Shown here piece by piece: positions 52,188-62,242 of a stretch of 64,000 bases of DNA; position 1 is the stretch's first letter, and every line of letters starts with the position of its first letter. A program made the position numbers and the translations under genes. Source of the DNA: Caballeronia fortuita (GTDB lineage Bacteria; Pseudomonadota; Gammaproteobacteria; Burkholderiales; Burkholderiaceae); the NCBI RefSeq assembly GCF_001544835.2, contig NZ_FCNX02000014.1, positions 1-64,000 on the forward strand. Reading direction: 5' to 3'. The notes beneath the pieces were generated by a model. It saw only the letters and a program-made list of their open reading frames with translations. It did not search any database and had not been told where the DNA came from.

Positions 52188-52921
52188 GCGCGGCGCGCCT
52201 TCGCCCGCCGCGCGAGCATGTTCAGGCCTTCGACCAGCGCCGAGAACGCCATCGCCGCATAGATATAGCCCTTCGGCACGTGCGTGCCGAAGCCTTCGGC
52301 CACGAGCGTCATCCCGATCACGAGCAGGAAGCCGAGCGCGAGCATGACGATCGTCGGATTGCGTTCGATGAAGCGCGACAGCGGGCCCGCCGCGAACAGC
52401 ATCACGGTCACGGCGGCGATCACCGCGACGAACATGATCGGAATGTGCTCGGTCATGCCGACCGCCGTCACGATGCTGTCGATCGAAAACACGAGATCGA
52501 GCAGCAGAATCTGGCCGATCGCCGACAGCGGCGTCAGATGTTTCTCCGCTTTTGCGCCGGCATTGCCTTCGGTGTCGTGCGCGACGTGATGATGGATTTC
52601 CGTCGTCGCCTTCCAGACCAGAAACACGCCGCCCGCGATCAGAATCAGGTCGCGCCATGAGAAGCCATGTCCGAACGCTTCGAAGATCGGCGTCGTGAGG
52701 CGCACGATCAGCGCGACCGTGCCGAGCAGCCCGAGCCGCATCACGAGCGCGAGCGCGATGCCGATGCGCTGCGTGCGTTCGCGGTGCGCGGCGGGCAGCT
52801 TGTTGGTCAGGATCGAAATGAAAATCAGGTTGTCGATGCCGAGCACGACTTCCATGACGACGAGCGTCGCGAGTGCGGCCCAGGCGGCGGGATCGGCTAA
52901 AAGGGCGACGAGATAGTCCAT
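52184..52921 (-). CDS. TerC family integral membrane protein
   Basis: A 245-residue membrane protein with about seven segments. It carries the acidic TerC signatures [17 protein letters not shown] (about 21-37) and [18 protein letters not shown], whose membrane-embedded Glu and Asp are thought to bind metal (Mn2+ or Ca2+). TerC relatives are implicated in manganese export or metal loading of secreted proteins. A cytoplasmic His-rich stretch [12 protein letters not shown] separates two segments. No other tellurite genes are present. Confidence 0.9.
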   Translation of the reverse strand: MDYLVALLADPAAWAALATLVVMEVVLGIDNLIFISILTNKLPAAHRERTQRIGIALALVMRLGLLGTVALIVRLTTPIFEAFGHGFSWRDLILIAGGVFLVWKATTEIHHHVAHDTEGNAGAKAEKHLTPLSAIGQILLLDLVFSIDSIVTAVGMTEHIPIMFVAVIAAVTVMLFAAGPLSRFIERNPTIVMLALGFLLVIGMTLVAEGFGTHVPKGYIYAAMAFSALVEGLNMLARRAKARRA

Positions 52922-52981
52922 GTTCCGGTTTGTTCTACGGTGAGCGCGAAATATTAGCGTGATCGGCGGCGAAAATGTAAG

Positions 52982-52999
52982 GAACTTGAAAAGTTCAAG
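52982..52999. repeat. Short inverted repeat upstream of terC
   Basis: GAACTTGAAAAGTTCAAG contains two overlapping inverted repeats (GAACTT/AAGTTC and CTTGAA/TTCAAG) in the 257-bp divergent spacer between terC and opgC, 61 bp before the terC start. It may be an operator. Apart from this the spacer shows nothing I can name. Confidence 0.35.
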
Positions 53000-53178
53000 A
53001 GAATCCAACCGCGTCGGACGAAATTTTGCGTATCAACGACAAATGCCCGATTTGAAACGATTATTTGCGCTTGTTCCGATGATGCGCCGCCGCATTTACG
53101 GGTAAACTCCAATGCTTTCGTGCCGCCTGTTCGCGGCCGTCCAACTTCCTGTCGCCGCAGGACACCACGTTAAGCCGC

Positions 53179-54330
53179 ATGCAGAGTAAATCGCAACGTC
53201 TCGTCGAGCTGGACTTCTTCCGGGGACTGGTACTGCTCATCATCGTCGTCGATCATATCGGCGGCAGCATGTTGTCGCGCTTCACGCTGCATTCGTTCGC
53301 GCTCAACGACGCCGCCGAAGTCTTCGTGTTCCTCGGCGGCTTCGCCACGGCGACCGCGTATGTGTCGCTCGCCGAGCGCCGTTCCGAGAGCGCCGCGCGC
53401 GTGCGCTTCGTGAAACGCGCATTCGAGCTTTATCGCGCGTTCATCGTCACGGCGGTGTTGATGCTCGCCGCGTCCTTCCTGCTGCGGCCCTTCTTCGGTC
53501 ATGCGCCGAACCTCGCGCTGCATCATCTCGACAGCCTGATCTCGCAGCCGGTCGCGTCGATCGCGCAGATTCTCACGTTCGAGCGCCAGCCGTATCTCGC
53601 CGCCATCCTGCCGATGTACGCTTTTTTCGCGCTCGCCGTGCCGCTCATGCTGCCGCTCGCGCGCAGCAAGCCGTGGCTGCTGCTCGGCCTGAGCCTTGCG
53701 TTGTGGGCGTTCGCGGCGCAGATCGGCGAATACATGCCTTCCGTCGACGACAATCTTTGGGACTTCAATCCCGCCGCGTGGCAATTGATGTTCGTGCTCG
53801 GCGTGCTGGCGCGCTGCCAGCCGATCTACCAGCGCGTGAGCGCGAACCGCTTCGGCTGGATCGTGAGCGCGGGCGCGGTGGCGCTGATCGCCGGCATGGC
53901 GTATTACAAGCTGCTCGTGCTGCCGCCGGTGCTGGACAGCGCCTTCAAGCGCGATCTGGCCGGCCCGCGCGTTGTGAATTTCCTCGCTATCGCGTGGATC
54001 GCGACGAATCTCGCGCGCTACGGCATCGTGAAGGCGGCGGCACAGCGCCTGCCGTGGATCGGCGCGCTCGGGCGCGACGGCATGGTGTCGTTCGTCGCCG
54101 GAACGGTAGTTTCGCTCGTCGTCGATTCGATTCTCTTCACGCTCACCGACGGCCTCGTCAACGTGCCGGCCGGACTCGCCGCCGATGTCATCGCGATCGG
54201 CGCGCTGCTCGCAGTGCCGCATGTGCATCGGCAAGTGTCGTACTGGCTCGGCACGCGCAAGCCGGTGCCGGTGCCTTCGGCGGCCACGGCGCCGGTGCCG
54301 GTTGCTGCCACCGACAGTCGGGCGCGCTGA
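53179..54330 (+). CDS. opgC: OpgC family acyltransferase-like membrane protein
   Basis: A 383-residue protein with about ten membrane segments. The start RLVELDFFRGLVLLIIVVDH and AAEVFVFLGGFATATAYVSL match the OpgC protein family, which succinylates osmoregulated periplasmic glucans or acts as an acyltransferase on other sugars. The C-terminal tail (PVPVPSAATAPVPV) is a short proline-rich low-complexity sequence. A terminator follows at 54338. The opgGH genes for the glucan itself are not in the window. Confidence 0.85.
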   Translation: MQSKSQRLVELDFFRGLVLLIIVVDHIGGSMLSRFTLHSFALNDAAEVFVFLGGFATATAYVSLAERRSESAARVRFVKRAFELYRAFIVTAVLMLAASFLLRPFFGHAPNLALHHLDSLISQPVASIAQILTFERQPYLAAILPMYAFFALAVPLMLPLARSKPWLLLGLSLALWAFAAQIGEYMPSVDDNLWDFNPAAWQLMFVLGVLARCQPIYQRVSANRFGWIVSAGAVALIAGMAYYKLLVLPPVLDSAFKRDLAGPRVVNFLAIAWIATNLARYGIVKAAAQRLPWIGALGRDGMVSFVAGTVVSLVVDSILFTLTDGLVNVPAGLAADVIAIGALLAVPHVHRQVSYWLGTRKPVPVPSAATAPVPVAATDSRAR

Positions 54331-54337
54331 CCTTTCG

Positions 54338-54368
54338 AAGCGGACAGTGCTCTGTCCGCTTTTATTTT
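54338..54368 (+). terminator. Rho-independent terminator after opgC
   Basis: Perfect 10-bp stem AAGCGGACAG / CTGTCCGCTT with loop TGCT, then TTTATTTT, beginning 8 bp after the opgC stop codon. Confidence 0.88.
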
Positions 54369-54493
54369 GTGCTCCGAAAGCAACTAACGGTCGAGTTTCG
54401 TCGACCGCGCTAACAAACACCATCGAAAAATCCCGCCAAGGCATGCGTTTTGCATCCACGAAATGACCAAGAAAATAAACCTGGATTAACCTC

Positions 54494-54667
54494 ATGCTCA
54501 AGCTCGCCATCCTGTTTGCGGTCATCTCCGTCGTCGCTGGCTTCTTCGGCTTTACGCGCGTGTCATCGGGCGCGGCCGGCATCGCGAAGATCTGTTTCTT
54601 CATCTTCCTGATCCTGTTCGTCGTGTTCCTCGTCATCGCGATTTCGGCGGGTTCGCTCGTCCTGTAG
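54494..54667 (+). CDS. DUF1328 (YtjA-type) small membrane protein
   Basis: Encodes 57 residues beginning [20 protein letters not shown], with two hydrophobic segments (about 1-20 and 30-53) separated by a Gly/Ala/Ser turn. This is the DUF1328/YtjA pattern of tiny inner-membrane proteins that are linked to stress in enterobacteria. The ribosome binding site is weak. It lies between the opgC terminator and the sigma-54 regulator. Confidence 0.85.
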   Translation: MLKLAILFAVISVVAGFFGFTRVSSGAAGIAKICFFIFLILFVVFLVIAISAGSLVL

Positions 54668-54802
54668 CGCAAGCGAGAGCGAACGCACGCGGAAAGCGCT
54701 GCGCGCCGACCGCGTGCTTTCTCGCATCGACCGGCGTGCCGCGACGGTGTTACATTGCCCCGAGAAGACGTTCACGCGACCGTGAATCGATAAGGAGGAG
54801 CG

Positions 54803-56652
54803 ATGCAGCATGTCATCGGCGCGGCCGTGCAGCCGGCGCAATGCGATGTGATCCGCCATTCGCACGAGCGCTCGGCAACGTTCGGCCTGTTCGAGACGAT
54901 GCGCCCGGATTACGCCGTGCTGTCCGGTCCGCAGCTCGCAGCGAAGCTCGATGAAAGCCGCGCGCTCTTCGCGCACGCGCTGCCGGTGATGGAAACGCTG
55001 TACGCGCAGATCGCCAACACGCACAGCATGATCGCGCTGACCGATGCGACCGGGCTGATCCTGCACTCCGTCGGCGACGACGATTTCCTGGCCCGCGCCG
55101 ACAAGGTCGCGCTGCGAGCGGGCGCGGTCTGGAACGAGGCGCATCAGGGCACCAACGCAATCGGCACGACGATCGCCGAGCGCGCCGCCGTCACCGTGCA
55201 CGGCGACCAGCACTATCTGCGCGCCAATCGTTTTCTGACGTGTTCCAGCGTGCCGATCCTCGATCCGCACGGCAATCTCTCCGGCGTGCTCGACGTCACC
55301 GGCGACCGGCGCGGCTATCACCAGCACACGATGGCGCTCGTCAGGATGTCCGGACAGATGATCGAGAACCGGTTGATCGCGAGCGCGTTCGGCGACGGTA
55401 TTCGCATCAGCTTTCACAGCCGGCCAGAGTTCATCGGTACGTTGATGGAAGGCATCGCCGTATTCGATCTCGACGGGCGGCTCCTCTGCGCGAACCGCAG
55501 TGCGCAATTCCAGCTCGGGCTGGAACTCGGGCGCCTGCGGTCGCAGACGCTCGAAGCGCTGTTCGGTGTACGCGCCGATGCGCTCGTCGCATCCGCGGGC
55601 GATGCGCCTTGCCGGTTCGAACTTCACAGCGGCGTCGCGGTATTCGCGAGCGTCGATGTTCATGCGCGTGCGGCGTCGAACGTGGCGATCGCGCCCGCCG
55701 CACGGGATGCGGCAATCTCAAACCTCGCCAATCTCTGCACCGGCGACGCCCAGATGAACGACGTCGTCGCGCGCGTGCGCAAGGTCATCGGCAAGAACAT
55801 CGCCATTCTGATCGGCGGCGAGACAGGCGCGGGCAAGGAAATGCTCGCGCGCGCCATCCACGGCGATTCGCCGCGCCGCGCCGGGCCGTTCGTCGCGGTG
55901 AACTGCGCCTCGCTGCCGGAGACGCTGATCGAATCGGAGCTTTTCGGGTATGCGCCGGGCGCATTCACGGGCGCGGCCAGGCGCGGCGCGGTCGGCAAGA
56001 TCGTGCAGGCGAATGGCGGCACGCTTTTTCTCGACGAAATCGGCGACATGCCGCTCTCGATGCAAAGCCGCCTGCTGCGCGTGCTGCAGGAGCGCGTGGT
56101 CGAACCGCTCGGCGCGGCACGCGCGGTGCCGGTCGATTTCATGCTCGTCTGCGCGAGCAACCGCAAGCTGCGCGAGCGCGTCGCGCAGGGCGAATTCCGC
56201 GAGGATCTGTACTACCGGATCAACGGCTTGTCGGTGACGCTGCCGCCGCTCGCGCAGCGCACGGACCTGCGCGCGGTCGTCGACGGCATGCTGCGCCGCG
56301 AGCGTTTCGCGGGCCGCATCGTCGGTATCGGCGACGACGTGCTCGCGCTCTTCGCGCGTCATCCGTGGCCGGGCAACCTGCGCCAGTTGAGCAACGTGCT
56401 GCGCACTGCGTCCGCGATGCTCGACGATCACGATACGCATATCGGCGTCGAGCATTTGCCGCACGATTTTCTCGATGAACTCGGCGAACCCGTTCGCACC
56501 GATGACACGCCGCCGCCCGCGAACGGCGCGCGCCTCGCGGATATCGAAGCGGGCGCGGTGACCGCGGCGCTCAAAACGCACGGCGGCAATGTATCGGCGA
56601 CGGCGCGCGCGCTCGGCATATCGCGCACGACGTTGTATCGGAAGCTGCGCGT

Positions 56653-56656
<4 letters not shown>
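54803..56656 (+). CDS. Sigma-54-dependent activator, AcoR-like
   Basis: A 617-residue enhancer-binding protein: N-terminal GAF domain (about 60-200), a PAS-like region (about 210-290), an AAA+ domain with Walker A GETGAGKE (339-346) and the sigma-54 contact motif GAFTGA (386-391), and a Fis-type HTH at the C-terminus (about 575-617). The arrangement is that of AcoR-type regulators, which respond to acetoin or similar small catabolites. It faces eutBC and may control an ethanolamine or alcohol pathway. GATAAGGAGGAGCG precedes the ATG. Its stop overlaps that of eutC. Confidence 0.88.
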
Positions 56657-57425
<769 letters not shown>

Positions 57426-57429
<4 letters not shown>

Positions 57430-58802
57430 GAGTCGATCCATTCGAGGAGCGGTTGCGTGGGCGCGGCAAGCAACTCGCCGCGCGCGTCGGTGACGCGCAT
57501 CTTCGCGAGCCACGCTTCGAACTCCGGCGCGCGTTTCAGGTTCAGCGCGCGCCGGATGTACAGCGCGTCATGGAACGACGTGCTCTGATAATTGAGCATC
57601 ACGTCGTCCGCACCGGGCACGCCCATGATGAAATTGACGTTCGCCACGCCGAGCAGCGTGAGCAGCGTGTCCATGTCGTCCTGATCGGCTTCGGCGTGAT
57701 TCGTGTAGCAGATGTCGCAGCCCATCGGCACGCCGAGCAGTTTGCCGCAGAAGTGATCTTCGAGCCCGGCGCGGATGATCTGCCGTCCATCGTAGAGATA
57801 TTCCGGGCCGATGAAGCCGACCACCGTGTTTGTCAGAAGCGGTTCGAAGCGGCGCGCGACCGCGTAGGCGCGCGCTTCGCACGTTTGCTGATCGACGCCG
57901 TGATGCGCGTTCGCCGACAGCGCGCTGCCTTGCCCCGTTTCGAAGTACATGACGTTATCGCCGACGGTGCCGCGTCCGAGCGACAACGCCGCGTCGCGCG
58001 CTTCTTCCAGCAACGCGAGCGATACGCCGAAACTGGCGTTTGCGCGTTCCGTGCCCGCGATCGACTGGAACACGAGATCGACGGGCGCGCCTTGTTCGAT
58101 GGCGGCGAGCGTATTGGTGACGTGCGTGAGGATGCACGACTGCATCGGCACGTCGTAGCGCTGGCGGAACTCGTCCATCATCGCGAGCAGCCTGCCGATG
58201 GCCGCGGGCGAATCGGATGCCGGATTCACGCCGATGACGGCATCGCCGCAGCCGTAGAGCAGGCCGTCGAGCATCGATGCGGCGATGCCCTTTGGATCGT
58301 CCGTCGGATTATTCGGCTGCAGGCGCACGGACAGATGCCCCGGCAGGCCGATCGTCGTGCGAAAGCGCGTGACGACCGGGCGCTTTCTGGCGGCGAGAAT
58401 CAGGTCCTGGTTGCGCATGAGCTTGGAGACGGCGGCCGCCATTTCGGGCGTCACGCCCATCGTGATGCGTTCGAGCGCGGCGGTATCGGTGCTGTCGGCG
58501 AGCAGCCATTCGCGGAACGCGCCGACCGTCAGATGCGCGATCGGCGCAAAAGCCTCGCGCGAATGCGTATCGACGATGAGGCGCGTGACTTCGTCGTCCT
58601 CGTAGGGAATGAGCGGCTCGTCGAGAAACGCGGCGAGCGGTACTTGCGCGAGCGCCAGTTTCGCGGCGACGCGCTCTTCTTCGGTGGCCGCCGCGATGCC
58701 CGCCAGTTCATCGCCGGAGCGGCGCGGGCTCGCGCGCGCGAGCAGCGTCTTCAGATCGTCGAAGCGGTAGCGGCGCGCGCCGATCGTCTCGTGATAGCTC
58801 AT
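57426..58802 (-). CDS. eutB: Ethanolamine ammonia-lyase large subunit
   Basis: A 458-residue TIM-barrel subunit of the AdoCbl-dependent lyase. Diagnostic segments are [17 protein letters not shown] (substrate site), [16 protein letters not shown] and [20 protein letters not shown]. Length is normal for EutB. GAGAAACAGCG precedes the ATG at 58802. It is the first gene of eutB-eutC and, with NrdJ, one of the B12 consumers near the cobalamin island. An ethanolamine permease and acetaldehyde dehydrogenase would be expected elsewhere. Confidence 0.95.
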
Positions 58803-58948
58803 CGCTGTTTCTCGCGGATGGATCGATTCGAGCACTTTAGCCGCTTTCGTGTGCGGCGCGCGCTGCTCAAAAAAGTGCGCGGGAACCCGAAATCCCCCCT
58901 CATGCGATAATTTTTCGTTCGATTCAGCCAAAACCCGCCCGCAAGCCC

Positions 58949-60013
58949 GTGAAAAACCTGCTCGTTTCCATCGATCGTCTGAGCGATTTCGGTGAAGTCG
59001 TCGATGTCCGCACGCCGCTCGAATTCGCCGAGGATCACATTCCCGGTGCGATCAACGCGCCCGTGCTCAGCAACGAGGAGCGCGTGATCGTCGGGACGAT
59101 GTACAAGCAGGTTTCGCCGTTCGAAGCGACGCGCGTCGGCGCGGCGATGGTCGCGCGCAACATCGCACATCATCTCGACACGCTCTTCGCCGACAAGCCG
59201 CGCAACTGGCGTCCGCTGATTTATTGCTGGCGCGGCGGCAAGCGCTCCGGCTCGATGACGACGTGGCTCAACATGATCGGCTGGCAGGCGCGGCAGCTCG
59301 AAGGCGGCTATAAGAGCTACCGGCGCGACGTGATCGAGCGGCTCGGCGCGCTGCCGGGGCGTTTCCGCTATGTCGCGCTGATCGGTCATACGGGCAGCGG
59401 CAAGACACGGCTGCTGAAGGCGCTCGACGCAGCCGGCGCGCAAACGCTCGATCTGGAAGGGCTCGCCGCGCATCGCGGATCGTTGCTCGGCGCGTTGCCG
59501 GGACGCGCGCAGCCGACGCAAAAAGCGTTCGATTCGGCGCTGGTGCAGGCGCTTTCGGGCTTCGATCCGGCCAAACCCGTGTTCGTCGAAGCGGAAGGGC
59601 GGCGCATCGGCGCGATCACGATGCCCGATGCCATTCTCGACAATCTGCACGCGGCCTCGTGCGTGCAGGTCGAGGCGCGGCGCGAGGACCGCATCGCGTT
59701 CTTGCTGCAGGACTACGCGCATCTCTTCGACAATCCCGCGTTCTTCAAGGCGCAGCTCTCGAAGCTCGTCGCGCTGCATAGCCGCGAGCGCGTCGCGCGC
59801 TGGCATCGGCTGATCGATGAGAATGCGCGCGCCGACCTCTTCGCCGAACTCATCGACCATCATTACGATCCGGCGTATGGCCGCAGCAGCAAGGCGCTCT
59901 ATGCCGGTTTGCCGAACGCGTCGCGCGTGCTGTTCCGCCCGAACGACGCGGACAGCGTCGAGCAGGCGAAAGCGCTGCTTGCGCGGCTCGCCGAGACCGC
60001 GGCCGCGTTCTGA
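58949..60013 (+). CDS. mnmH: tRNA 2-selenouridine synthase
   Basis: A 354-residue enzyme with an N-terminal rhodanese domain (about 5-130) whose catalytic cysteine is Cys93 in LIYCWRGGKRSGSM, and a C-terminal P-loop domain (GHTGSGKT at 146-153). It geranylates and then selenates 2-thiouridine at the wobble position of tRNAs for Glu, Gln and Lys, using selenophosphate. The start is a GTG at 58949. selD is not in the window. A permease gene follows after 29 bp, so the two are probably co-transcribed. Confidence 0.92.
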   Translation: MKNLLVSIDRLSDFGEVVDVRTPLEFAEDHIPGAINAPVLSNEERVIVGTMYKQVSPFEATRVGAAMVARNIAHHLDTLFADKPRNWRPLIYCWRGGKRSGSMTTWLNMIGWQARQLEGGYKSYRRDVIERLGALPGRFRYVALIGHTGSGKTRLLKALDAAGAQTLDLEGLAAHRGSLLGALPGRAQPTQKAFDSALVQALSGFDPAKPVFVEAEGRRIGAITMPDAILDNLHAASCVQVEARREDRIAFLLQDYAHLFDNPAFFKAQLSKLVALHSRERVARWHRLIDENARADLFAELIDHHYDPAYGRSSKALYAGLPNASRVLFRPNDADSVEQAKALLARLAETAAAF

Positions 60014-60042
60014 CTCAATCTCAACACACGAAAGAAAAAGAT

Positions 60043-61092
60043 ATGACCACGCTCCGACAACCTCGCGTCGCGTACGGCTGGATGGTGTTTCTGCTGATCG
60101 CCGTCGCGGGCCTGTTCTACGTGAAATGGTTTCCGTACTACAACCGCGCGTTCGTCGCGGCGAGCCAGCACTCCATCGGCAAGTCGATTCTGATGGGCAC
60201 GTCGGCGAGCGCGCCCGCGCCTTCGTGGCAGGCCGCGCTCGATTACGCGATGGCCTACGGCCGTGCGATCTGGCAGGCGATGGTCCTGGGCCTTCTGCTC
60301 GGCTCGGCCGTGCAGGCGCTGATTCCGCCGCGCTGGGTCGCGCGCGCGCTCGGCGAGCACGATTTCGGCAGCGTCGTGAACGGCGGGCTCATGTCCTTGC
60401 CCGGCATGATGTGCACGTGCTGCGCGGCGCCGGTCGTCGCGGGTCTGCGCGCGCGTCAGGCGGCGCCGGGCGCGGCCGTCGCATTCTGGCTCGGCAATAC
60501 GGTGCTCAATCCGGCGACGCTGGTTTTCATGGGCTTCGTGCTCGGCTGGCAATGGACCGGCTTGCGGCTCGTGCTCGGCGTGCTGATGGTGTTCGGTCTC
60601 GGCTACGCGATCAACCGCATGGTGACGCCCGCGCAGGCGGCGGCGTCGCGCGAGGCGCTCGGCAAGCTGATCGAAGAAGATGAACCGGGCACCGCGTTCT
60701 CGCGCTGGATCAAGATTCTCGGCCGCATGACGCTGCGGCTCGTGCCGGAGTACATCGTGCTCGTGCTGCTGCTGGGCGCGGCGCGCGCGTGGCTCTTTCC
60801 GCACATCGGTCCGGATATCGGCAACGGCATGCTGTGGATCGCCGCGTTTGCCGTCGCCGGCACGCTCTTCGTCATCCCGACGGCGGGCGAGGTGCCCATC
60901 ATTCAGGCGATGCTGTCGCTCGGCATGGCGGCGGGTCCGGCGGGCGCGTTGCTGATGACGCTGCCGCCCGTCAGCGTGCCGTCGCTCGCGATGCTCGCGC
61001 GGTCGTTTCCGCCGCGCGTGCTGGCGTTGGTGGGGCTGGCGGTGGTCGGATTCGGCGTCGTTGGCGGAGTGATCGCGGCGGCGTTGTTCTGA
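60043..61092 (+). CDS. COG0701-type permease with CTCC motif
   Basis: A 349-residue protein with about eight membrane segments of the DUF318/ArsP-like permease family. The hallmark MCTCCAAPV (123-131, Cys124, Cys126, Cys127) lies in the first half, with a matching glycine/proline stretch in the second (PTAGEVPIIQAMLS). Relatives export organoarsenicals or move other soft metalloids. Because it directly follows mnmH, a role with selenium species is an attractive inference, though not shown. It is convergent with the small cyd gene. Confidence 0.8.
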   Translation: MTTLRQPRVAYGWMVFLLIAVAGLFYVKWFPYYNRAFVAASQHSIGKSILMGTSASAPAPSWQAALDYAMAYGRAIWQAMVLGLLLGSAVQALIPPRWVARALGEHDFGSVVNGGLMSLPGMMCTCCAAPVVAGLRARQAAPGAAVAFWLGNTVLNPATLVFMGFVLGWQWTGLRLVLGVLMVFGLGYAINRMVTPAQAAASREALGKLIEEDEPGTAFSRWIKILGRMTLRLVPEYIVLVLLLGAARAWLFPHIGPDIGNGMLWIAAFAVAGTLFVIPTAGEVPIIQAMLSLGMAAGPAGALLMTLPPVSVPSLAMLARSFPPRVLALVGLAVVGFGVVGGVIAAALF

Positions 61093-61121
61093 TCGATGAA
61101 TCGATGAACGGCGCGCGGCGC

Positions 61122-61259
61122 TCAATGAATCGCCGCGCCCGCCTTGATGAGCAGCTTGAACGGCAGCGCGAGCAGCATCGCGCCGCCGACGCCCGCCATC
61201 CACAACGCGACGAACCAGAACAGCTTCCTCGCGCGCTCAATGGTAGTGATGTTCGCCAT
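61122..61259 (-). CDS. DUF2474/CydX-like bd oxidase microprotein
   Basis: A 45-residue protein starting MANITTIERARKLFWFVALW, with a single hydrophobic segment (about 14-32) and a Lys-containing C-terminal flank. DUF2474 proteins are encoded right after cytochrome bd genes and resemble the CydX accessory subunit that stabilises the oxidase. The ATG lies inside the end of cydB (23-bp overlap) after GGAAAGGTGCGTC, so it is coupled to cydB translation. Confidence 0.85.
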   Translation of the reverse strand: MANITTIERARKLFWFVALWMAGVGGAMLLALPFKLLIKAGAAIH

Positions 61260-62238
61260 GACGCACCTTTCCTCTGAAGACCCAATAGCCTAGCGTCGTA
61301 TACGCGACGATCACTGGCAGAATCACCGCCGCGCCGACGATCGTGAAGAGCTGGCTCGAACGGGGCGCGGCGGCATCCCAGATCGATACGCCCGGGAAAA
61401 TCTCGTGCGGCGACACGCTCAGCACGAGACCCGAGTAGCCGAGAAACACGAAGCCGAGCGCCATCGCGAACGGCCGTTTCTCGTGACGCGAGCGAATCGA
61501 GCGGCGCATCGCCCACGCGCACGCGGCGACGAGCACCGGTACCGGCAACATGCGATAGAACCACGGCGAATCGAACCAGCGCGACGCGATGCCCGCGTCC
61601 TGCAGCGGCGTCCAGATGCTGACGACGGCAATCGTCGCGAGTTGCAGCAGCGTCAACGGCCATACGACGCGATACAGGCGCCGCTGCAGGTCGCCTTCGG
61701 TTTTTGCGATCAGCCAGCACGCGCCGAGCAGCGCATAGGTGATGACGAGCGCGCCGCCCGTGAAGATCGAGAACGGCGAGAACCAGCCGAAGGCATCGCC
61801 GGAAAAGCGGCCATCGGCGACGGGAATGCCGCCGAGAAACGCGCCGAGCGCCACGCCCTGAAAGAACGTCGCGCCCGCCGATCCGCCGATGAACGCGAGG
61901 TCCCACATATGCTTCGTGCGCTGCGCCTTCGCGCGGATTTCGAACGACACGCCCCGGAAGATCAGGCACACGAGCATCAGCACGAGCGGCAGATACAGCG
62001 CGGAGAGCACGGTCGAATAGACCATCGGGAAGGCGGCGAAAAGTCCCGCGCCGCCGAGCACGAGCCACGTCTCGTTGCCGTCCCAGACGGGCGCGACGGT
62101 GTTCATCATCACGTCGCGGTCGTGCTGATCCGGGAAGAACGGAAAGAGAATGCCGATGCCGAGGTCGAAGCCGTCGAGCACGACGTAAAGGAAGAGGCCG
62201 AACGCGATGATCGCGGCCCAGGCGAGCGTGAGGTCCAT
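61237..62238 (-). CDS. cydB: Cytochrome bd/CIO ubiquinol oxidase subunit II
   Basis: A 333-residue membrane subunit with about eight segments. MDLTLAWAAIIAFGLFLYVV, LDGFDLGIGILFPFFPDQHD and WDGNETWLVLGGAGLFAAFP are hallmarks of CydB. It pairs with subunit I to reduce oxygen to water from ubiquinol. It starts 4 bp after cydA and ends in the start of the DUF2474 gene. Like cydA it belongs to the cyanide-insensitive oxidase group (cioB). Confidence 0.93.
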   Translation of the reverse strand: MDLTLAWAAIIAFGLFLYVVLDGFDLGIGILFPFFPDQHDRDVMMNTVAPVWDGNETWLVLGGAGLFAAFPMVYSTVLSALYLPLVLMLVCLIFRGVSFEIRAKAQRTKHMWDLAFIGGSAGATFFQGVALGAFLGGIPVADGRFSGDAFGWFSPFSIFTGGALVITYALLGACWLIAKTEGDLQRRLYRVVWPLTLLQLATIAVVSIWTPLQDAGIASRWFDSPWFYRMLPVPVLVAACAWAMRRSIRSRHEKRPFAMALGFVFLGYSGLVLSVSPHEIFPGVSIWDAAAPRSSQLFTIVGAAVILPVIVAYTTLGYWVFRGKVRHGEHHYH

Positions 62239-62242
62239 GTTC

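Noticed and set aside
58803-58948. Sigma-54 promoter upstream of eutB
   Set aside because: Looked for GG-N10-GC with TGGCAC/TTGC character because of the sigma-54 activator nearby; none found.
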